Of a DNA stretch of 64,000 nucleotides, positions 7,420 through 16,599 are shown piece by piece. How positions within the stretch are numbered: the stretch's first letter is position 1; each line of letters opens with the position of its first letter. The DNA comes from Candidatus Binatia bacterium (GTDB lineage Bacteria > Desulfobacterota > Binatia > Bin18). The stretch spans positions 3,662,501 to 3,726,500 of the forward strand of contig OX638322.1 in NCBI GenBank assembly GCA_951812575.1, written 5' to 3'. The translations under genes and the position numbers were made by a program. The notes under the pieces are model-generated. The model saw only the letters and a list, made by a program, of their open reading frames with translations, had not been told where the DNA came from and did not search any database.

Positions 7420-8326
7420 ACCATGAAGACCGCAGGCCGTTCCCGGTTGTTCGTTGCCGCACGCCCAGAATGACCGCTAACTCCTGCCACACCTGCGACT
7501 CCACTTGCTTGAAGAAATCACTCCCCTCGAAATCCCCCTCCAGCACGGTGATTGTGGCGTGAGCAAAAAGCTTCTGCACCCAGGCATCAAACGGGACAGG
7601 GGGGAGAAACGAAAAGGCTTTAAGCTTATCCGCCGCGTCCAGCATACTGGAGTTTACCTTGTTGGCCAGAAAATAACTGTGGGATTTCCGTTGGAGTCGT
7701 TTGTTGAGTGCTGAGATTTCCATGAGGGCATTGAGCGCAGTTCGCCAGCTGATATCGTCCTCTTCCAACACGATGAGGTTCATATCGCTCAGAGTTGTGG
7801 CCGCCAAACTCAGACTCCCGAGCCCGGCCTGCGTGTCAAAAATGACATAATCGACGGGTAATGACGACGTTGCAAACTCGTAGAACGTGCCAAGTTTGTC
7901 GATCGTTTCGTTGAGCTCTAAGTGGTGTAACGGCGTCCAGTCGGGCCGCTCGCTTTCGGTAGAAGAGGGTATGATAAAAAGCCCGTCCAACCGTTCATAG
8001 GTCGAGGGGCCAGCCGTTGCCTGAGCTGTTGTCTCATGGTTTTCCTCGGCATTGCTGTTGTTTTGGGCGAGCCCTTTGTGGAGTCCATGCAGGAGCGCTG
8101 GTTGATCCCCATCTTCCAAGTAAAAATAATCGGTTAAGGAGAACGGAAGCTGATCAAGTTCATACTTGTTTTGAAAAGCCAGGAGGGTCAGGCCGCGGAC
8201 GGACAAGTCCAAATCAACGAGGAGCACATTACATTTCTCTTGCCGCTGGATAATTCTGCCTAAGCTGGTTGCCAGCAAGGTCTTTCCGACGCCACCTTTT
8301 CCGCTACACAGGGTAATTGTTCGCAC
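7409..8326 (-). CDS. orphan MinD/ParA-like P-loop ATPase
   Basis: 305 residues. The deviant Walker A motif CSGKGGVGKT is at residues 8-17, the A-prime motif in VDLDLSVRG, and a Walker B-like strand in VIFDTQAGLG. This places it in the MinD/ParA/Mrp group of dimerising ATPases, closest by eye to the MinD-like proteins that relay ATP state to partners such as flagellar, pilus or exporter systems. No minC, parB or pilus gene is adjacent. The start is GTG with GGAGGATACC upstream. The middle contains an acidic, low-complexity insert (NSNAEENHETTAQATAG). Partner and role are unknown. Confidence 0.82.
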   Translation of the reverse strand: MRTITLCSGKGGVGKTLLATSLGRIIQRQEKCNVLLVDLDLSVRGLTLLAFQNKYELDQLPFSLTDYFYLEDGDQPALLHGLHKGLAQNNSNAEENHETTAQATAGPSTYERLDGLFIIPSSTESERPDWTPLHHLELNETIDKLGTFYEFATSSLPVDYVIFDTQAGLGSLSLAATTLSDMNLIVLEEDDISWRTALNALMEISALNKRLQRKSHSYFLANKVNSSMLDAADKLKAFSFLPPVPFDAWVQKLFAHATITVLEGDFEGSDFFKQVESQVWQELAVILGVRQRTTGNGLRSSWWRG

Positions 8327-8519
8327 GCTGGTATCCTCCGGCTAGCGTGATCTTCGTGTCATGTCGCCTACCATATCGGATGTTCAGGTATTGTCGAGGC
8401 GCTACGACCACCTTTCCAGCGTGTTGTACTCTTTTCCTCGGGCAGGTATCAAGTGCCGGGAAGAGGAATGAAACCTGAGGGAAGACGAAAGCCCAGGGAA
8501 AAAGGGAGAGGAGAAAAGA

Positions 8520-9305
8520 ATGGGAAGGTTGCAGGAAAAAGTTGCAGTGATTACCGGCGCCAGCTCCGGTATCGGTCGGGCTATTGCCATAGGCTTCGCC
8601 AGCGAAGGGGCTCGCATCGTCTGCTCGGACATCCGGTCTGATGCCCGGCCCGAGGGCTACGATGCTGACACTCAGCGAGCGACTGCTGAGGTGATTGAGG
8701 CCCAGGGGGGTCAGGCCTGTTTTGTGCAAGCGGATGTGACCAAAGGCCCGGAGGTCGAAGCCGTTATTCGACAAGCGGTTGCGCGCTTTGGCCGGCTTGA
8801 CATCATGGTCAACAATGCCGGCGTGTTCACACGTTTAGCTCCCATCCATGAAAAGACCGAAGAAGAGTACGATTTTACCATGGGGGTGAATGCCAAGGGC
8901 GTATGGAATGGCTGCCAGCAAGCCATTCGCCAGTTTCTGAAGCAGGGCGACGGAGGAAAGATCGTGAATATCGTCTCGATTGCCGGGGTGATAGGCTTAC
9001 CCGAGGAGCCGGCCTACTGCGCCTCCAAGGCGGCCGCGGCGAATCTCACCCGTCAGCTTGCGGTGGACTACGGTCCGCATGGGATAAATGTCAACGCTAT
9101 CTGCCCCAACTTCTTGACGACCGCCATGACCCGCCCGTTTCACGAAAATCAAGACATTAAGTCTACAGTCGAAGCACTTACTCCGCTCGGTCGCTGGGGG
9201 AAGATTCCCGATATGGTCGGCCCGGTTATTTTCCTGGCCTCGTCAGAGGCGGATTATGTAACGGGCAGTTTGTTGATGGTGGATGGCGGCTTTACCGCAA
9301 AGTAA
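8520..9305 (+). CDS. short-chain dehydrogenase/reductase
   Basis: 261 residues: [10 protein letters not shown] for the cofactor, CSDIRSD at the second strand, NNAG, the serine in NIVSIAG and the catalytic Y-x3-K in PAYCASKAA. The acidic residue after the second strand points to NAD(H). GGGAGAGGAG precedes the ATG at 8520. It heads a plus-strand run of two SDRs followed by a P1-family peptidase and a GST. The 193-base gap to the divergent MinD-like gene should hold both promoters; I see no clear boxes there. Substrate unknown. Confidence 0.92.
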   Translation: MGRLQEKVAVITGASSGIGRAIAIGFASEGARIVCSDIRSDARPEGYDADTQRATAEVIEAQGGQACFVQADVTKGPEVEAVIRQAVARFGRLDIMVNNAGVFTRLAPIHEKTEEEYDFTMGVNAKGVWNGCQQAIRQFLKQGDGGKIVNIVSIAGVIGLPEEPAYCASKAAAANLTRQLAVDYGPHGINVNAICPNFLTTAMTRPFHENQDIKSTVEALTPLGRWGKIPDMVGPVIFLASSEADYVTGSLLMVDGGFTAK

Positions 9306-9338
9306 AGAAGAGGATGATTCTTTTCAGAAGGAGCATAT

Positions 9339-10085
9339 ATGGCAGGACGCCTTGAGGGTGAGGTGGCAATTATTACCGGTGCCGCACGTGGCCAAGGTGA
9401 GGCCGAGGCGCGGATGTTTGCCCGTGAAGGGGCACAAGTCGTGCTGACGGATATTCTGGACGAGCGCGGCGAGACAGTGGCCCAGGAGATTGGCACGGCC
9501 GCTCGTTATTTTCACCTCGATGTGTCGCAAGAAGACCAATGGCAGAAAGTGGTCCAGGACACCGTCGCAACTTTTGGGACGCTAACGGTCTTGGTCAATA
9601 ATGCCGGTATCGGGCTGAGAGAAGACTATGGTGTGGAGCAAACGCCGCTGGACGTGTGGAATAAAGTGCTGGCGGTGAATTTGACTGGAGCTTTCTTGGG
9701 CATGAAATACTCTGTGCCCGAGATGCGGAAGGCTGGCCACGGTTCCATCATCAATATCTCGTCAATTGCGGGGATTGTCGGTGGTGGCGGGTTGCCCGCC
9801 TATCATGCCAGTAAAGGGGGCTTGCGCTTGCTGACCAAGACCGCGGCGATCCAGTATGCCAAGGAGAAGATTCGGGTGAACTCGGTTCATCCGGGCGGAG
9901 TAGACACCGCGATTCTTGACCCGTTCGGCGAGAAGTGGAAACAACGTGCCGCCAAGTGGCACCCGGTTGGCCGCATGGCCGAGTCAGACGAGATTGCGTA
10001 CGGCGTGGTCTATCTGGCGTCTAAAGAAGCGACATTTGTGACCGGCACAGAACTGATCATCGATGGTGGTGTGACTGCCCAATAG
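9339..10085 (+). CDS. short-chain dehydrogenase/reductase
   Basis: 248 residues with [10 protein letters not shown] (cofactor loop with a Gln replacing the usual hydrophobic residue), DILDERG, NNAG, the serine in NISSIAG and catalytic PAYHASKGG. The TGAARGQG variant is also present in the SDR at 22311-23072, so the two may be paralogues of a 3-alpha/20-beta hydroxysteroid dehydrogenase-like subgroup. AGAAGGAG precedes the ATG. It follows the first SDR by 33 bases and is probably cotranscribed. Substrate unknown. Confidence 0.92.
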   Translation: MAGRLEGEVAIITGAARGQGEAEARMFAREGAQVVLTDILDERGETVAQEIGTAARYFHLDVSQEDQWQKVVQDTVATFGTLTVLVNNAGIGLREDYGVEQTPLDVWNKVLAVNLTGAFLGMKYSVPEMRKAGHGSIINISSIAGIVGGGGLPAYHASKGGLRLLTKTAAIQYAKEKIRVNSVHPGGVDTAILDPFGEKWKQRAAKWHPVGRMAESDEIAYGVVYLASKEATFVTGTELIIDGGVTAQ

Positions 10086-10147
10086 TCCTTCTCCGTATGC
10101 ATCCGGCCCGAGATCGCTAGGCCGTTACGGGGCGCAAGGGAAGAAGA

Positions 10148-11050
10148 ATGCATCTTGAGAACCTCTTGATAGGACATCAGAGTCTGGCGGGAAACACGGG
10201 TATCTCCGTACTTCTTTTTACGCAGCGGGTGGTCTGCGCGTATCATCTGTGTGGTTCGGCCCCAGGCACGCGTGATGTTGTCCCGCTCAATCTGGGCAAC
10301 TCGGTTGAGGAGATTGATGCGCTGGTGTTTACCGGCGGGAGCGCGTATGGGCTTGGGGCGTCCACTGGCGTCATGGAATATCAGCAGGAACAGGGCCGGG
10401 GGCTGGCAACACCGGGTCGGATTGTGCCGATTGTTCCCACCGCGTGTATTTTTGATCTCGCCTATGGCGAACCGGTCTATCCGGCGGCCCAGGATGCCTA
10501 TGCTGCCTGCAAAGCCGCCACCAATAGCGAGTATACACGCGGGAGAGTCGGCGTCGGGCGCGGCGCGACCGTGGGCAAGGGGCTGGAGAACGGTCGCCCC
10601 ATGACCGGCGGGTTCGGCGTCGGGCATATACAAGCGGGCGAACTTAAGGTGTTGGCCTGTGCGGCGGTGAATGCCTTTGGTGATGTCAGAGAAAACGAGA
10701 AAATCATCGCTGGCGCGGTTGATACCCACGGGCAGTTTCTCAACACCGAGCAGCATCTGCTGCGTGGCAGTGCCGAAGCCAGAACCTCACTCCCCCAAAA
10801 CACCACCCTGGTCGCCGTCGTGACCAATGCGACCCTGAGCCAGGAGGCACTCTTTATCGTGGCAAAAATGGCTACCGCCGGGTTCGCCCGAGCGCTCTCA
10901 CCCGCCTTCAGCCCGTGGGACGGTGATCTGGTGTTCAGCGTGTCGGCCGGACAGGTGCGGAGTGAGGTCACGCTGGTCGGGACGATAGCCGCCGAAGTCA
11001 CCCGCCTGGCCATTCTTGACGCCGTGCGGGAATCGCGCGTGATCGGCTGA
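10148..11050 (+). CDS. P1-family (S58/DmpA-like) aminopeptidase
   Basis: 300 residues. Conserved blocks of the DmpA/peptidase family S58 fold are present: FTGGSAYGLGAS, GRVGVGRGATVGK, MTGGFGVGH, and QNTTLVAVVTNATLS, where self-cleavage and the new N-terminal nucleophile (a Thr here) are expected. These autoprocessing enzymes remove N-terminal D- or L-residues or act on beta-peptides. Together with the M55 peptidase, D-aminoacylase and racemase genes elsewhere in the window it suggests D-amino-acid or modified-peptide recycling, which is inference. GAAGAAG lies before the ATG. Confidence 0.85.
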   Translation: MHLENLLIGHQSLAGNTGISVLLFTQRVVCAYHLCGSAPGTRDVVPLNLGNSVEEIDALVFTGGSAYGLGASTGVMEYQQEQGRGLATPGRIVPIVPTACIFDLAYGEPVYPAAQDAYAACKAATNSEYTRGRVGVGRGATVGKGLENGRPMTGGFGVGHIQAGELKVLACAAVNAFGDVRENEKIIAGAVDTHGQFLNTEQHLLRGSAEARTSLPQNTTLVAVVTNATLSQEALFIVAKMATAGFARALSPAFSPWDGDLVFSVSAGQVRSEVTLVGTIAAEVTRLAILDAVRESRVIG

Positions 11051-11067
11051 GAGGCAGAGGGAGAGTC

Positions 11068-11673
11068 ATGCTCAAACTGCACGACTATTTGTCTTCCGGA
11101 AACGGTTACAAAGTCCGATTATTGCTCACTCAGCTGGGGATTCCCTTTGAACGCATTGAGCACGACATCCTCCAGGGTGAGACCCGCACGCCGGACTTTC
11201 TGCAGATCAACCCCAACGGTCGTATCCCCGTCCTGGAGTTGGAGGACGGCACCTGTCTGTCCGAGTCCAACGCGATTCTCTTCTATTTAGCTGAGAGCAC
11301 CGCTTTCCTGCCCGACCACCACTTGGCTCGGGCACAGATTCTCCAGTGGATGTTTTTTGAGCAGTACAGCCATGAGCCCAATATTGCCACGTCGCGCTTC
11401 TGGCTGATGCACGCTGAGCTGACAGACGAACGGCGCGCCGGGCTGGAATATAAACGTCTCCTCGGCTATGCCGCGCTTGAGGTCATGGAGCAGCACCTGG
11501 CAAAACGGACTTTTTTTGTGAGCGAGTGCTATACGATTGCGGATATTGCCTTATACGCCTACACCCATGTCGCCCATGAGGGTGGCTTTGAGTTGGATCG
11601 TTTTGAGGCGATTCGGATATGGCTTGACCGCATCCGGGTACAACCCGGCCATATCTCCATTCTACAAACCTGA
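11068..11673 (+). CDS. glutathione S-transferase
   Basis: 201 residues with the two-domain cytosolic GST layout. Residues 1-78 form the thioredoxin-like domain (KLHDYLSSGNGYKVR, then NPNGRIPVLELEDG and LSESNAILFYLAE, which bind glutathione). The helical C-terminal domain follows, with YTIADIALYAYTHVAHEGG. It begins 17 bases after the P1 peptidase gene with AGAGGGAGAG as ribosome site. Its last 12 bases overlap the end of the convergent hydrolase gene. The substrate cannot be told. Confidence 0.92.
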   Translation: MLKLHDYLSSGNGYKVRLLLTQLGIPFERIEHDILQGETRTPDFLQINPNGRIPVLELEDGTCLSESNAILFYLAESTAFLPDHHLARAQILQWMFFEQYSHEPNIATSRFWLMHAELTDERRAGLEYKRLLGYAALEVMEQHLAKRTFFVSECYTIADIALYAYTHVAHEGGFELDRFEAIRIWLDRIRVQPGHISILQT

Positions 11674-12339
11674 GACCCATGCCCCCACGGTCTCAGCCAA
11701 CTCGTTTTGCACGTCCTCATCGGTTCGTCCCGAGCGTTTGGGAACGTGAAAGGAGTGGTCGCCGCCCTCAACACTATGGAGGGTCGCGCGCTTGCCCAGG
11801 CGGCGACATAACGGCCTGATGAGATCGAGTTCGGCCAGCCTGTCCCGCGTTCCTTGTAAGAAGAGCATGGGGACGTTCACCTCGGCTAAATGCGCGCCCC
11901 GCTCGCTCGACGGTTTCCCGGCCGCGTGTAAGGGAAAGCCGAAAAAGATCAGCCCTTGGACGTCCGGCAGGCGGCCTTCGGCTGCAACCAGCGAGGTCAG
12001 CCGGCCTCCCATGGATTTCCCGCCGGCCAGCAGCGGCAACCCCCGGGCAACTTTTTTTGCGGCGGCAACCGCAGAGACGATGGTTGCGCGTAATACCGTT
12101 TGAGAGTCCGGACTTTTCTTTCCTTTTTCCATATACGGAAACTGATAGCGGAACGTCGCCATTTTCTGGGCGGCAAGCTGTTCTGCCACGGCCTGCATAA
12201 AGGGATGCCGCATCCCGGCTCCGGCCCCATGACCCAGCACGAGCAGGGCACGGGCGGATGCGGGTCGGAGGAGCAGCGCAGAGACGGCCCCGGCCTGTTC
12301 CGTTGGCGCAAATTGCAGCGCTCGAAGCGAAGTCGCCAT
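11662..12339 (-). CDS. alpha/beta hydrolase of the KANL3/TEX30 type
   Basis: 225 residues. LVLGHGAGAGMRHPFM is the distinctive HGAG oxyanion motif. GGKSMGGRL carries the serine nucleophile, LQGTRDRLAE the acid and GGDHSFHVPK the histidine. This pattern is typical of the small bacterial relatives of TEX30/KANL3, often called dienelactone hydrolase-like, with no established substrate. It lies 6 bases downstream of glnS in the same direction, so it may be cotranscribed with it. Confidence 0.85.
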   Translation of the reverse strand: MATSLRALQFAPTEQAGAVSALLLRPASARALLVLGHGAGAGMRHPFMQAVAEQLAAQKMATFRYQFPYMEKGKKSPDSQTVLRATIVSAVAAAKKVARGLPLLAGGKSMGGRLTSLVAAEGRLPDVQGLIFFGFPLHAAGKPSSERGAHLAEVNVPMLFLQGTRDRLAELDLIRPLCRRLGKRATLHSVEGGDHSFHVPKRSGRTDEDVQNELAETVGAWVSGL

Positions 12340-12345
12340 GCGCGC

Positions 12346-14052
12346 CTAGGCCTTTTTCTGCTGCTCCGCTTTTTGGATTTTGGCCCAGGTGTCACGCAAG
12401 GTCACGGTTCGGTTAAAGACCGGGCGGCCCGGAGACGAGTCGGTCGTGTCTACGCAGAAATAGCCCTGCCGTTCAAACTGAAAGCGGCTGCCGGCTTCGG
12501 CCTGGGCCAGACTCGGCTCGACTGTGCAGTCGGTCAGGACTTCGAGCGAGTGTGGATTCAGATAATCGGTGAACGCCGCTCCGTCTTCCACATTATCCGG
12601 GTCGGGCTTGGTGAAGAAATGATCGTACAGCCGGACCTCGGCGTTGACGGCGTGCTCGGCTGACACCCAGTGAATGGTAGCTTTGACCTTGCGACCGGCG
12701 GCCGGCCCGCCGCTACGCGTCTCAGGATCATAGGTACAGTGGATTTCCGTAATTTCTCCGGTGTCATCTTTGACAACACGGGCGCATTTGACGATATAGG
12801 CGTAGCGTAAGCGTACTTCCCGGCCGGGCGCGAGACGAAAAAATTTGCGCGGCGGCTCTTCACGAAAGTCCTCACGCTCAACATAGATCACTCGCGAGAA
12901 GGGGACCTGCCGCGTGCCGGCGCCGGCATCTTCCGGGTTATTGATCGCGTCGAGGTATTCAACCTGATCTTGGGGATAATTGTCTATGACAACTCGCAGG
13001 GGACGGAGGACCGCCATGACCCGTGGGGCGGTTCGATTCAGCTCTTCGCGAATGCAGTGTTCGAGCATGGCATAGTCAACCGTGCTGTTCCGTTTGGCCA
13101 GGCCGATGCGTTCGCAGAAGGTCCGAATCGACTGTGGCGTGTAACCCCGGCGGCGGAGTCCGGCCAGGGTCGGCATGCGCGGGTCGTCCCAGCCGCTCAC
13201 GTATTGATCCGTCACCAGAGCCAGGAGCTTGCGTTTGCTCATGACCGTATAGGTCAGGTTCAAACGGGCGAATTCGATCTGCTGGGGATGGCTCGGCACG
13301 GGCAGGACGTCCAACGCCCAGTCGTACAGGGGACGATGATCCTCGAACTCCAGGGTGCACAGCGAATGGGTGATGCCTTCGAGCGCGTCACTCAGGCAGT
13401 GGGTGAAGTCATACATGGGATAGATGCACCAGCTCTCTCCCGTGCGGTGGTGCGTAGCCTTCAGAATCCGGTACAGCGTGGGGTCGCGCATATTGATGTT
13501 GGGCGAGGCCATATCGATCCTGGCCCGCAGGACGTGGGCGCCCTCCGGAAACTCGCCGGCCCGCATGCGGGCGAACAGGTCGAGATTTTCCTCAACCGAG
13601 CGCTGCCGATAGGGGCTGTCTCGACCCGGCTCGGTCAGGGTGCCACGATAGGCGCGTATTTCGTCAGGACTCAGGCTGCACACATAGGCGTGCCCGTCTT
13701 TGATGAGTTGGACCGCATAGTCATACAACTGCTCGAAATAGTCCGAGGCGTAGTATTCCCGGTCGTCCCAGTCAAAGCCGAGCCATTTGACATCCCGCTT
13801 AATGGATTCGACGTAATCGATGTTTTCTTTGGTCGGGTTGGTGTCGTCGAAGCGGAGGTTGCACGTCCCGCCATATTCCAGCGCCACCCCAAAGTTCAGG
13901 CAGATGGATTTGGCATGTCCGATATGGAGATGGCCGTTCGGTTCGGGCGGAAAGCGGGTGGCGACTCGGCCGTTATGTTTATTGGTCTTCAGGTCGGCGG
14001 CGATAATCGTCCGAATAAAGTCCGTGGATTGGGGGGTGTCGGTCGTTGCCAT
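12346..14052 (-). CDS. glnS: glutaminyl-tRNA synthetase
   Basis: 568 residues, close to the 554 of E. coli GlnRS. Class I signatures are present: [23 protein letters not shown] (HIGH motif near residue 43), FDDTNP, and VMSKRKLL (KMSKS motif). The C-terminal anticodon-binding beta-barrels follow, including [25 protein letters not shown]. It charges tRNA-Gln directly. Having glnS limits the organism to lineages that acquired this enzyme, such as gamma-proteobacteria, some delta-proteobacterial groups and Deinococcus relatives. CGTAAGGA lies upstream of the ATG. Confidence 0.97.
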   Translation of the reverse strand: MATTDTPQSTDFIRTIIAADLKTNKHNGRVATRFPPEPNGHLHIGHAKSICLNFGVALEYGGTCNLRFDDTNPTKENIDYVESIKRDVKWLGFDWDDREYYASDYFEQLYDYAVQLIKDGHAYVCSLSPDEIRAYRGTLTEPGRDSPYRQRSVEENLDLFARMRAGEFPEGAHVLRARIDMASPNINMRDPTLYRILKATHHRTGESWCIYPMYDFTHCLSDALEGITHSLCTLEFEDHRPLYDWALDVLPVPSHPQQIEFARLNLTYTVMSKRKLLALVTDQYVSGWDDPRMPTLAGLRRRGYTPQSIRTFCERIGLAKRNSTVDYAMLEHCIREELNRTAPRVMAVLRPLRVVIDNYPQDQVEYLDAINNPEDAGAGTRQVPFSRVIYVEREDFREEPPRKFFRLAPGREVRLRYAYIVKCARVVKDDTGEITEIHCTYDPETRSGGPAAGRKVKATIHWVSAEHAVNAEVRLYDHFFTKPDPDNVEDGAAFTDYLNPHSLEVLTDCTVEPSLAQAEAGSRFQFERQGYFCVDTTDSSPGRPVFNRTVTLRDTWAKIQKAEQQKKA

Positions 14053-14093
14053 TGGGCAGCATCCTTACGGTAGCGATCCCTTACTGTCGCGGG

Positions 14094-14444
14094 CTATTCC
14101 TGAAGCGCTAAAACCAAACGTAATCCCGCATTCATCTCTTGCAATTGTCTGTCTGTCAACTCGCCAATCTTTTCTGTGAGAAAAGCCTTATCCACGGTGA
14201 TGAGTTGCGAAACGTTCAAGACGGAGTCTCGCTTCAGACCGGTATGTTTTGCCGAGATCTGCATATTACCCGGCGCGGAAGCGAGCCGAAGATTTGAGGT
14301 TATGACAGCCGCAAGAATAGTCCGAATACGACTCCGATTAAAATCATTTGACTGGATAATAACAAGTGGACGACGGTAGCCGGGTTCGGACCCACTTGGC
14401 TCAGACAATGAGGCCCACCATATTTCTCCGCGACGTACTACCAT
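14094..14444 (-). CDS. MazF/PemK-type toxin
   Basis: 116 residues of the MazF/PemK endoribonuclease fold. RRGEIWWASLSEPSGSEPGYRRPLVII gives the first strands with the conserved G-E-I-W and R-P. VLNVSQLITVDKAFL matches the second conserved block that supports the active site. MazF proteins cut mRNA at short sequences. The ATG overlaps the antitoxin stop by seven bases (ATGGTAG), so translation is probably coupled. Downstream is glnS in the same direction. Confidence 0.92.
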   Translation of the reverse strand: MVVRRGEIWWASLSEPSGSEPGYRRPLVIIQSNDFNRSRIRTILAAVITSNLRLASAPGNMQISAKHTGLKRDSVLNVSQLITVDKAFLTEKIGELTDRQLQEMNAGLRLVLALQE

Positions 14445-14686
14445 TCTTCTTGAGGGAGAGATCGTAGCTGTAAGGCGTGAATCACCGGGTCAATAGGAGC
14501 GGATATCGAAGACTCCTCCATTGCATAGACTTCGTCGAGGCGTTGCGTAACACCGTCCCCTTGATGCGCTTTCAGGTAGGTCGCAATCGCCCTCGTATAT
14601 AATTCACTCCGAGAAACTCCGTTTCGTTGCGCGAGTTGCTCGGCGGCATGGAAGATGGGAGCTGGAATCGAGATAGCTGTTTTCAT
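14438..14686 (-). CDS. ribbon-helix-helix antitoxin
   Basis: 82 residues. The N-terminal MKTAISIPAPIFHAAEQLAQ and GVSRSELYTRAIATYL match a ribbon-helix-helix DNA-binding domain, and the acidic tail ending QEEW is the expected toxin-binding part. The ATG at 14686 is preferred over the TTG at 14695, because that TTG lies within the predicted -10 box. The predicted promoter ends only eight bases upstream, so the mRNA may lack a leader. It is the antitoxin of the MazF-type toxin. Confidence 0.88.
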   Translation of the reverse strand: MKTAISIPAPIFHAAEQLAQRNGVSRSELYTRAIATYLKAHQGDGVTQRLDEVYAMEESSISAPIDPVIHALQLRSLPQEEW

Positions 14687-14690
14687 ACGG

Positions 14691-14722
14691 CTCAAGTATA
14701 ACTTGGGTTATACCTGAGTCAA
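14691..14722 (-). promoter_or_regulatory. antitoxin promoter with overlapping palindromic operator
   Basis: Reading the minus strand, TTGACT (14722-14717) and TATACT (14700-14695) are spaced 16 bases apart, a good sigma-70 promoter. A long inverted repeat, arms 14691-14702 and 14707-14718 with one mismatch in 12 and a TTGG loop, covers the spacer and the -10 box. This is the arrangement expected for autorepression by the ribbon-helix-helix antitoxin. The predicted transcript start falls at or next to the ATG. Confidence 0.7.
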
Positions 14723-14735
14723 GAATGATACTCCT

Positions 14736-15605
14736 CTAATACTCGGGCGATTCGGGCAGACGGAACAGCCGCAGGGCCGTGTCGCGCAAGAATTTCTGCT
14801 TGGATTCCGGCCTGAGTTCGAGCGCATCGATCTCCTTGATTGCCCGTTCGGGGTCAATCACCGGCCAGTCCGTCCCGAACAGGACTTTGTCCTTCCCCCA
14901 GGTGTTGATGAAATGGACAAAGGACTCGGGCCAATGGCGCGGCGCATAGGCATCCGAGCCGATATAGACATGCTCATGCTTCCAGGCCACCGAGATCATC
15001 TCCTCCGTCCAGGGATATCCCAGGTGAATGCCGATGAGCACCAGCTCGGGAAAATCAATGGCGATCTGATCCAGCGTAATCGGCCGGCCGACACTCGGCA
15101 GAATCCGCTCACGCTGATAGCGCAGGCAGTGGCCGACCTGCATCATCAGCGGAATCTCCAATTCGCAGCATTTGGCATAAATGGGATAATAGCGGGCGTG
15201 GTCGGGCGGCAGGCCAAACCAGTGCGGGTAGAGATGGGCACCGACAAATCCGTACTCTTTGACCGCGTATTCCAGGTCGCGCAGACCCTGCATTCCCCGG
15301 GTGGGATCAACCCCGGCCAGCCCGGAAAAACGGTCCGGATAGCGCTGACAGATGTCCGCCACCCGGTCGTACGGAATCTCGAATGAGCCTTTGATGCGCA
15401 GGTCGCCGGCACGAACCGCAACCAGTAGGGAGCGCTGAATCCGGGCGCGGTCCATTTTCTCCAGATAGGTTTCCAGCGGTACGCCGGGCCGTAACTCGGC
15501 TGGAAACCGGACCTGGTCGAGAAAATACTCATCCACCCCGGTCTGGCCCTGCTGGACCTCTTGTGGGGTGAAGAGATTACAGACGATATCGATAGCACCA
15601 TCCAT
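14736..15605 (-). CDS. amidohydrolase-2 family metal-dependent hydrolase
   Basis: 289 residues of the TIM-barrel amidohydrolase_2 (ACMSD-like) family. It opens with AIDIVCNLFTP, where the usual D-x-H-x-H entry is replaced by D-I-V-C-N, then GAHLYPHW, HLGYPWTEE and VLFGTDWPV. The missing first histidine pair suggests altered metal binding, as in several members of this group. Such enzymes decarboxylate or hydrolyse aromatic or lactone substrates. AGAAAGGCAAG precedes the ATG. The LLM oxidoreductase gene lies divergently 117 bases away; both may serve one catabolic route. Confidence 0.85.
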   Translation of the reverse strand: MDGAIDIVCNLFTPQEVQQGQTGVDEYFLDQVRFPAELRPGVPLETYLEKMDRARIQRSLLVAVRAGDLRIKGSFEIPYDRVADICQRYPDRFSGLAGVDPTRGMQGLRDLEYAVKEYGFVGAHLYPHWFGLPPDHARYYPIYAKCCELEIPLMMQVGHCLRYQRERILPSVGRPITLDQIAIDFPELVLIGIHLGYPWTEEMISVAWKHEHVYIGSDAYAPRHWPESFVHFINTWGKDKVLFGTDWPVIDPERAIKEIDALELRPESKQKFLRDTALRLFRLPESPEY

Positions 15606-15722
15606 GCGCTTGCCTTTCTGTGGTAGGGGTCTCTGCCTCCACGATGACGTGCCGTGTCCTTTGCGTCAATGGTAGGGATATGATGTGTGTGACCCAGACG
15701 GTGCAGCATGAGGAGGACCAGT

Positions 15723-16595
15723 ATGAAATTCGGCATTCACTATTCCATTGGCGTCAACGCCGATCCCCAGGCGGACGATTATATCCGGGTCGCCCAAAAG
15801 GCGGAGGAGCTTGGCTACCATTCGCTCTGGCTGGGAGACCATATTGTGATTCCAGAAAAAATTGAGGCGGCCTATCCCTATTCGGCGGACGGAGCGGCCG
15901 GCTTTCCACGCCGGGCTCCGTTCCCAGACCCCTTTGTCCTGCTCGGAGGTCTGGCCCTGGCAACCTCGCGGATTCTGCTGGGGACGAGCGTCATCGTCAT
16001 CCCCTATCGCAACCCGCTGGCGGTTGCCAAGGCGGTCACCACCGTCGATCTGTTATCTCACGGACGGTTCCAATTTGGGGTAGGGGTCGGCTGGCTCAAA
16101 GAAGAGTTCGACGCCTTAGGGGAAGACTTCACTCGGCGGGCACGACAAACCCGAGAATATCTGCACATAATGAAAGCGGTCTGGCGGGCCGAGCCCGCGA
16201 GTTTCTCCGGCGAGTTCCTCACATTTTCAGACATTCACAACGTTCCTCTGCCGGTTCAGAAGCCACATCCGCCCATTATTTTCGGCGGGGAGAGTCTGCC
16301 GGCCCTCAAGCGGGTGGCCGACTTGGGAGACGGGTGGCAGCCGGGCACGGCCTCCCTCAAAGTGCTGTCAAAAAGCGTTCCTCAATTACAAGCTCTCATG
16401 ACTGAACGCGGGCGGGACTATGCCGACCTCTCCGTCTCGGCCCTGAGCGCCGCCGGACCCTTACTCCGCAAGCCAGAGGTCATTCCCCAGCTCGGCGAGT
16501 TGGGGGTGCAGGAGTTGATCCTGTTTATGACGGCGGCGGATACGCAAAAGACTCTTGCGGTTATTGAAGAGTTTGCGGAAAAAATGATGGATTAA
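15723..16595 (+). CDS. LLM-class flavin-dependent oxidoreductase
   Basis: 290 residues of the luciferase-like barrel family. MKFGIHYSIG, AEELGYHSLWLGDHIVIPE, GRFQFGVGVGWLKEEFDALG and HPPIIFGGES match the subgroup often annotated as F420-dependent (TIGR03619-like). The flavin could be F420 or FMN. The ATG at 15723 has AGGAGG at 15711-15716, so the upstream GTG/ATG positions are rejected. It is divergent from the amidohydrolase gene. Substrate unknown. Confidence 0.9.
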   Translation: MKFGIHYSIGVNADPQADDYIRVAQKAEELGYHSLWLGDHIVIPEKIEAAYPYSADGAAGFPRRAPFPDPFVLLGGLALATSRILLGTSVIVIPYRNPLAVAKAVTTVDLLSHGRFQFGVGVGWLKEEFDALGEDFTRRARQTREYLHIMKAVWRAEPASFSGEFLTFSDIHNVPLPVQKPHPPIIFGGESLPALKRVADLGDGWQPGTASLKVLSKSVPQLQALMTERGRDYADLSVSALSAAGPLLRKPEVIPQLGELGVQELILFMTAADTQKTLAVIEEFAEKMMD

Positions 16596-16599
16596 CGGA

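Noticed and set aside
6435..7490. 351-residue minus-strand frame
   Set aside because: Antisense to the aldo/keto reductase with clear catalytic motifs; no features of its own.
12970..14073. 367-residue plus-strand frame
   Set aside because: Exactly antisense to glnS, whose class I motifs are intact; it has no recognisable domain and is a codon-usage shadow.
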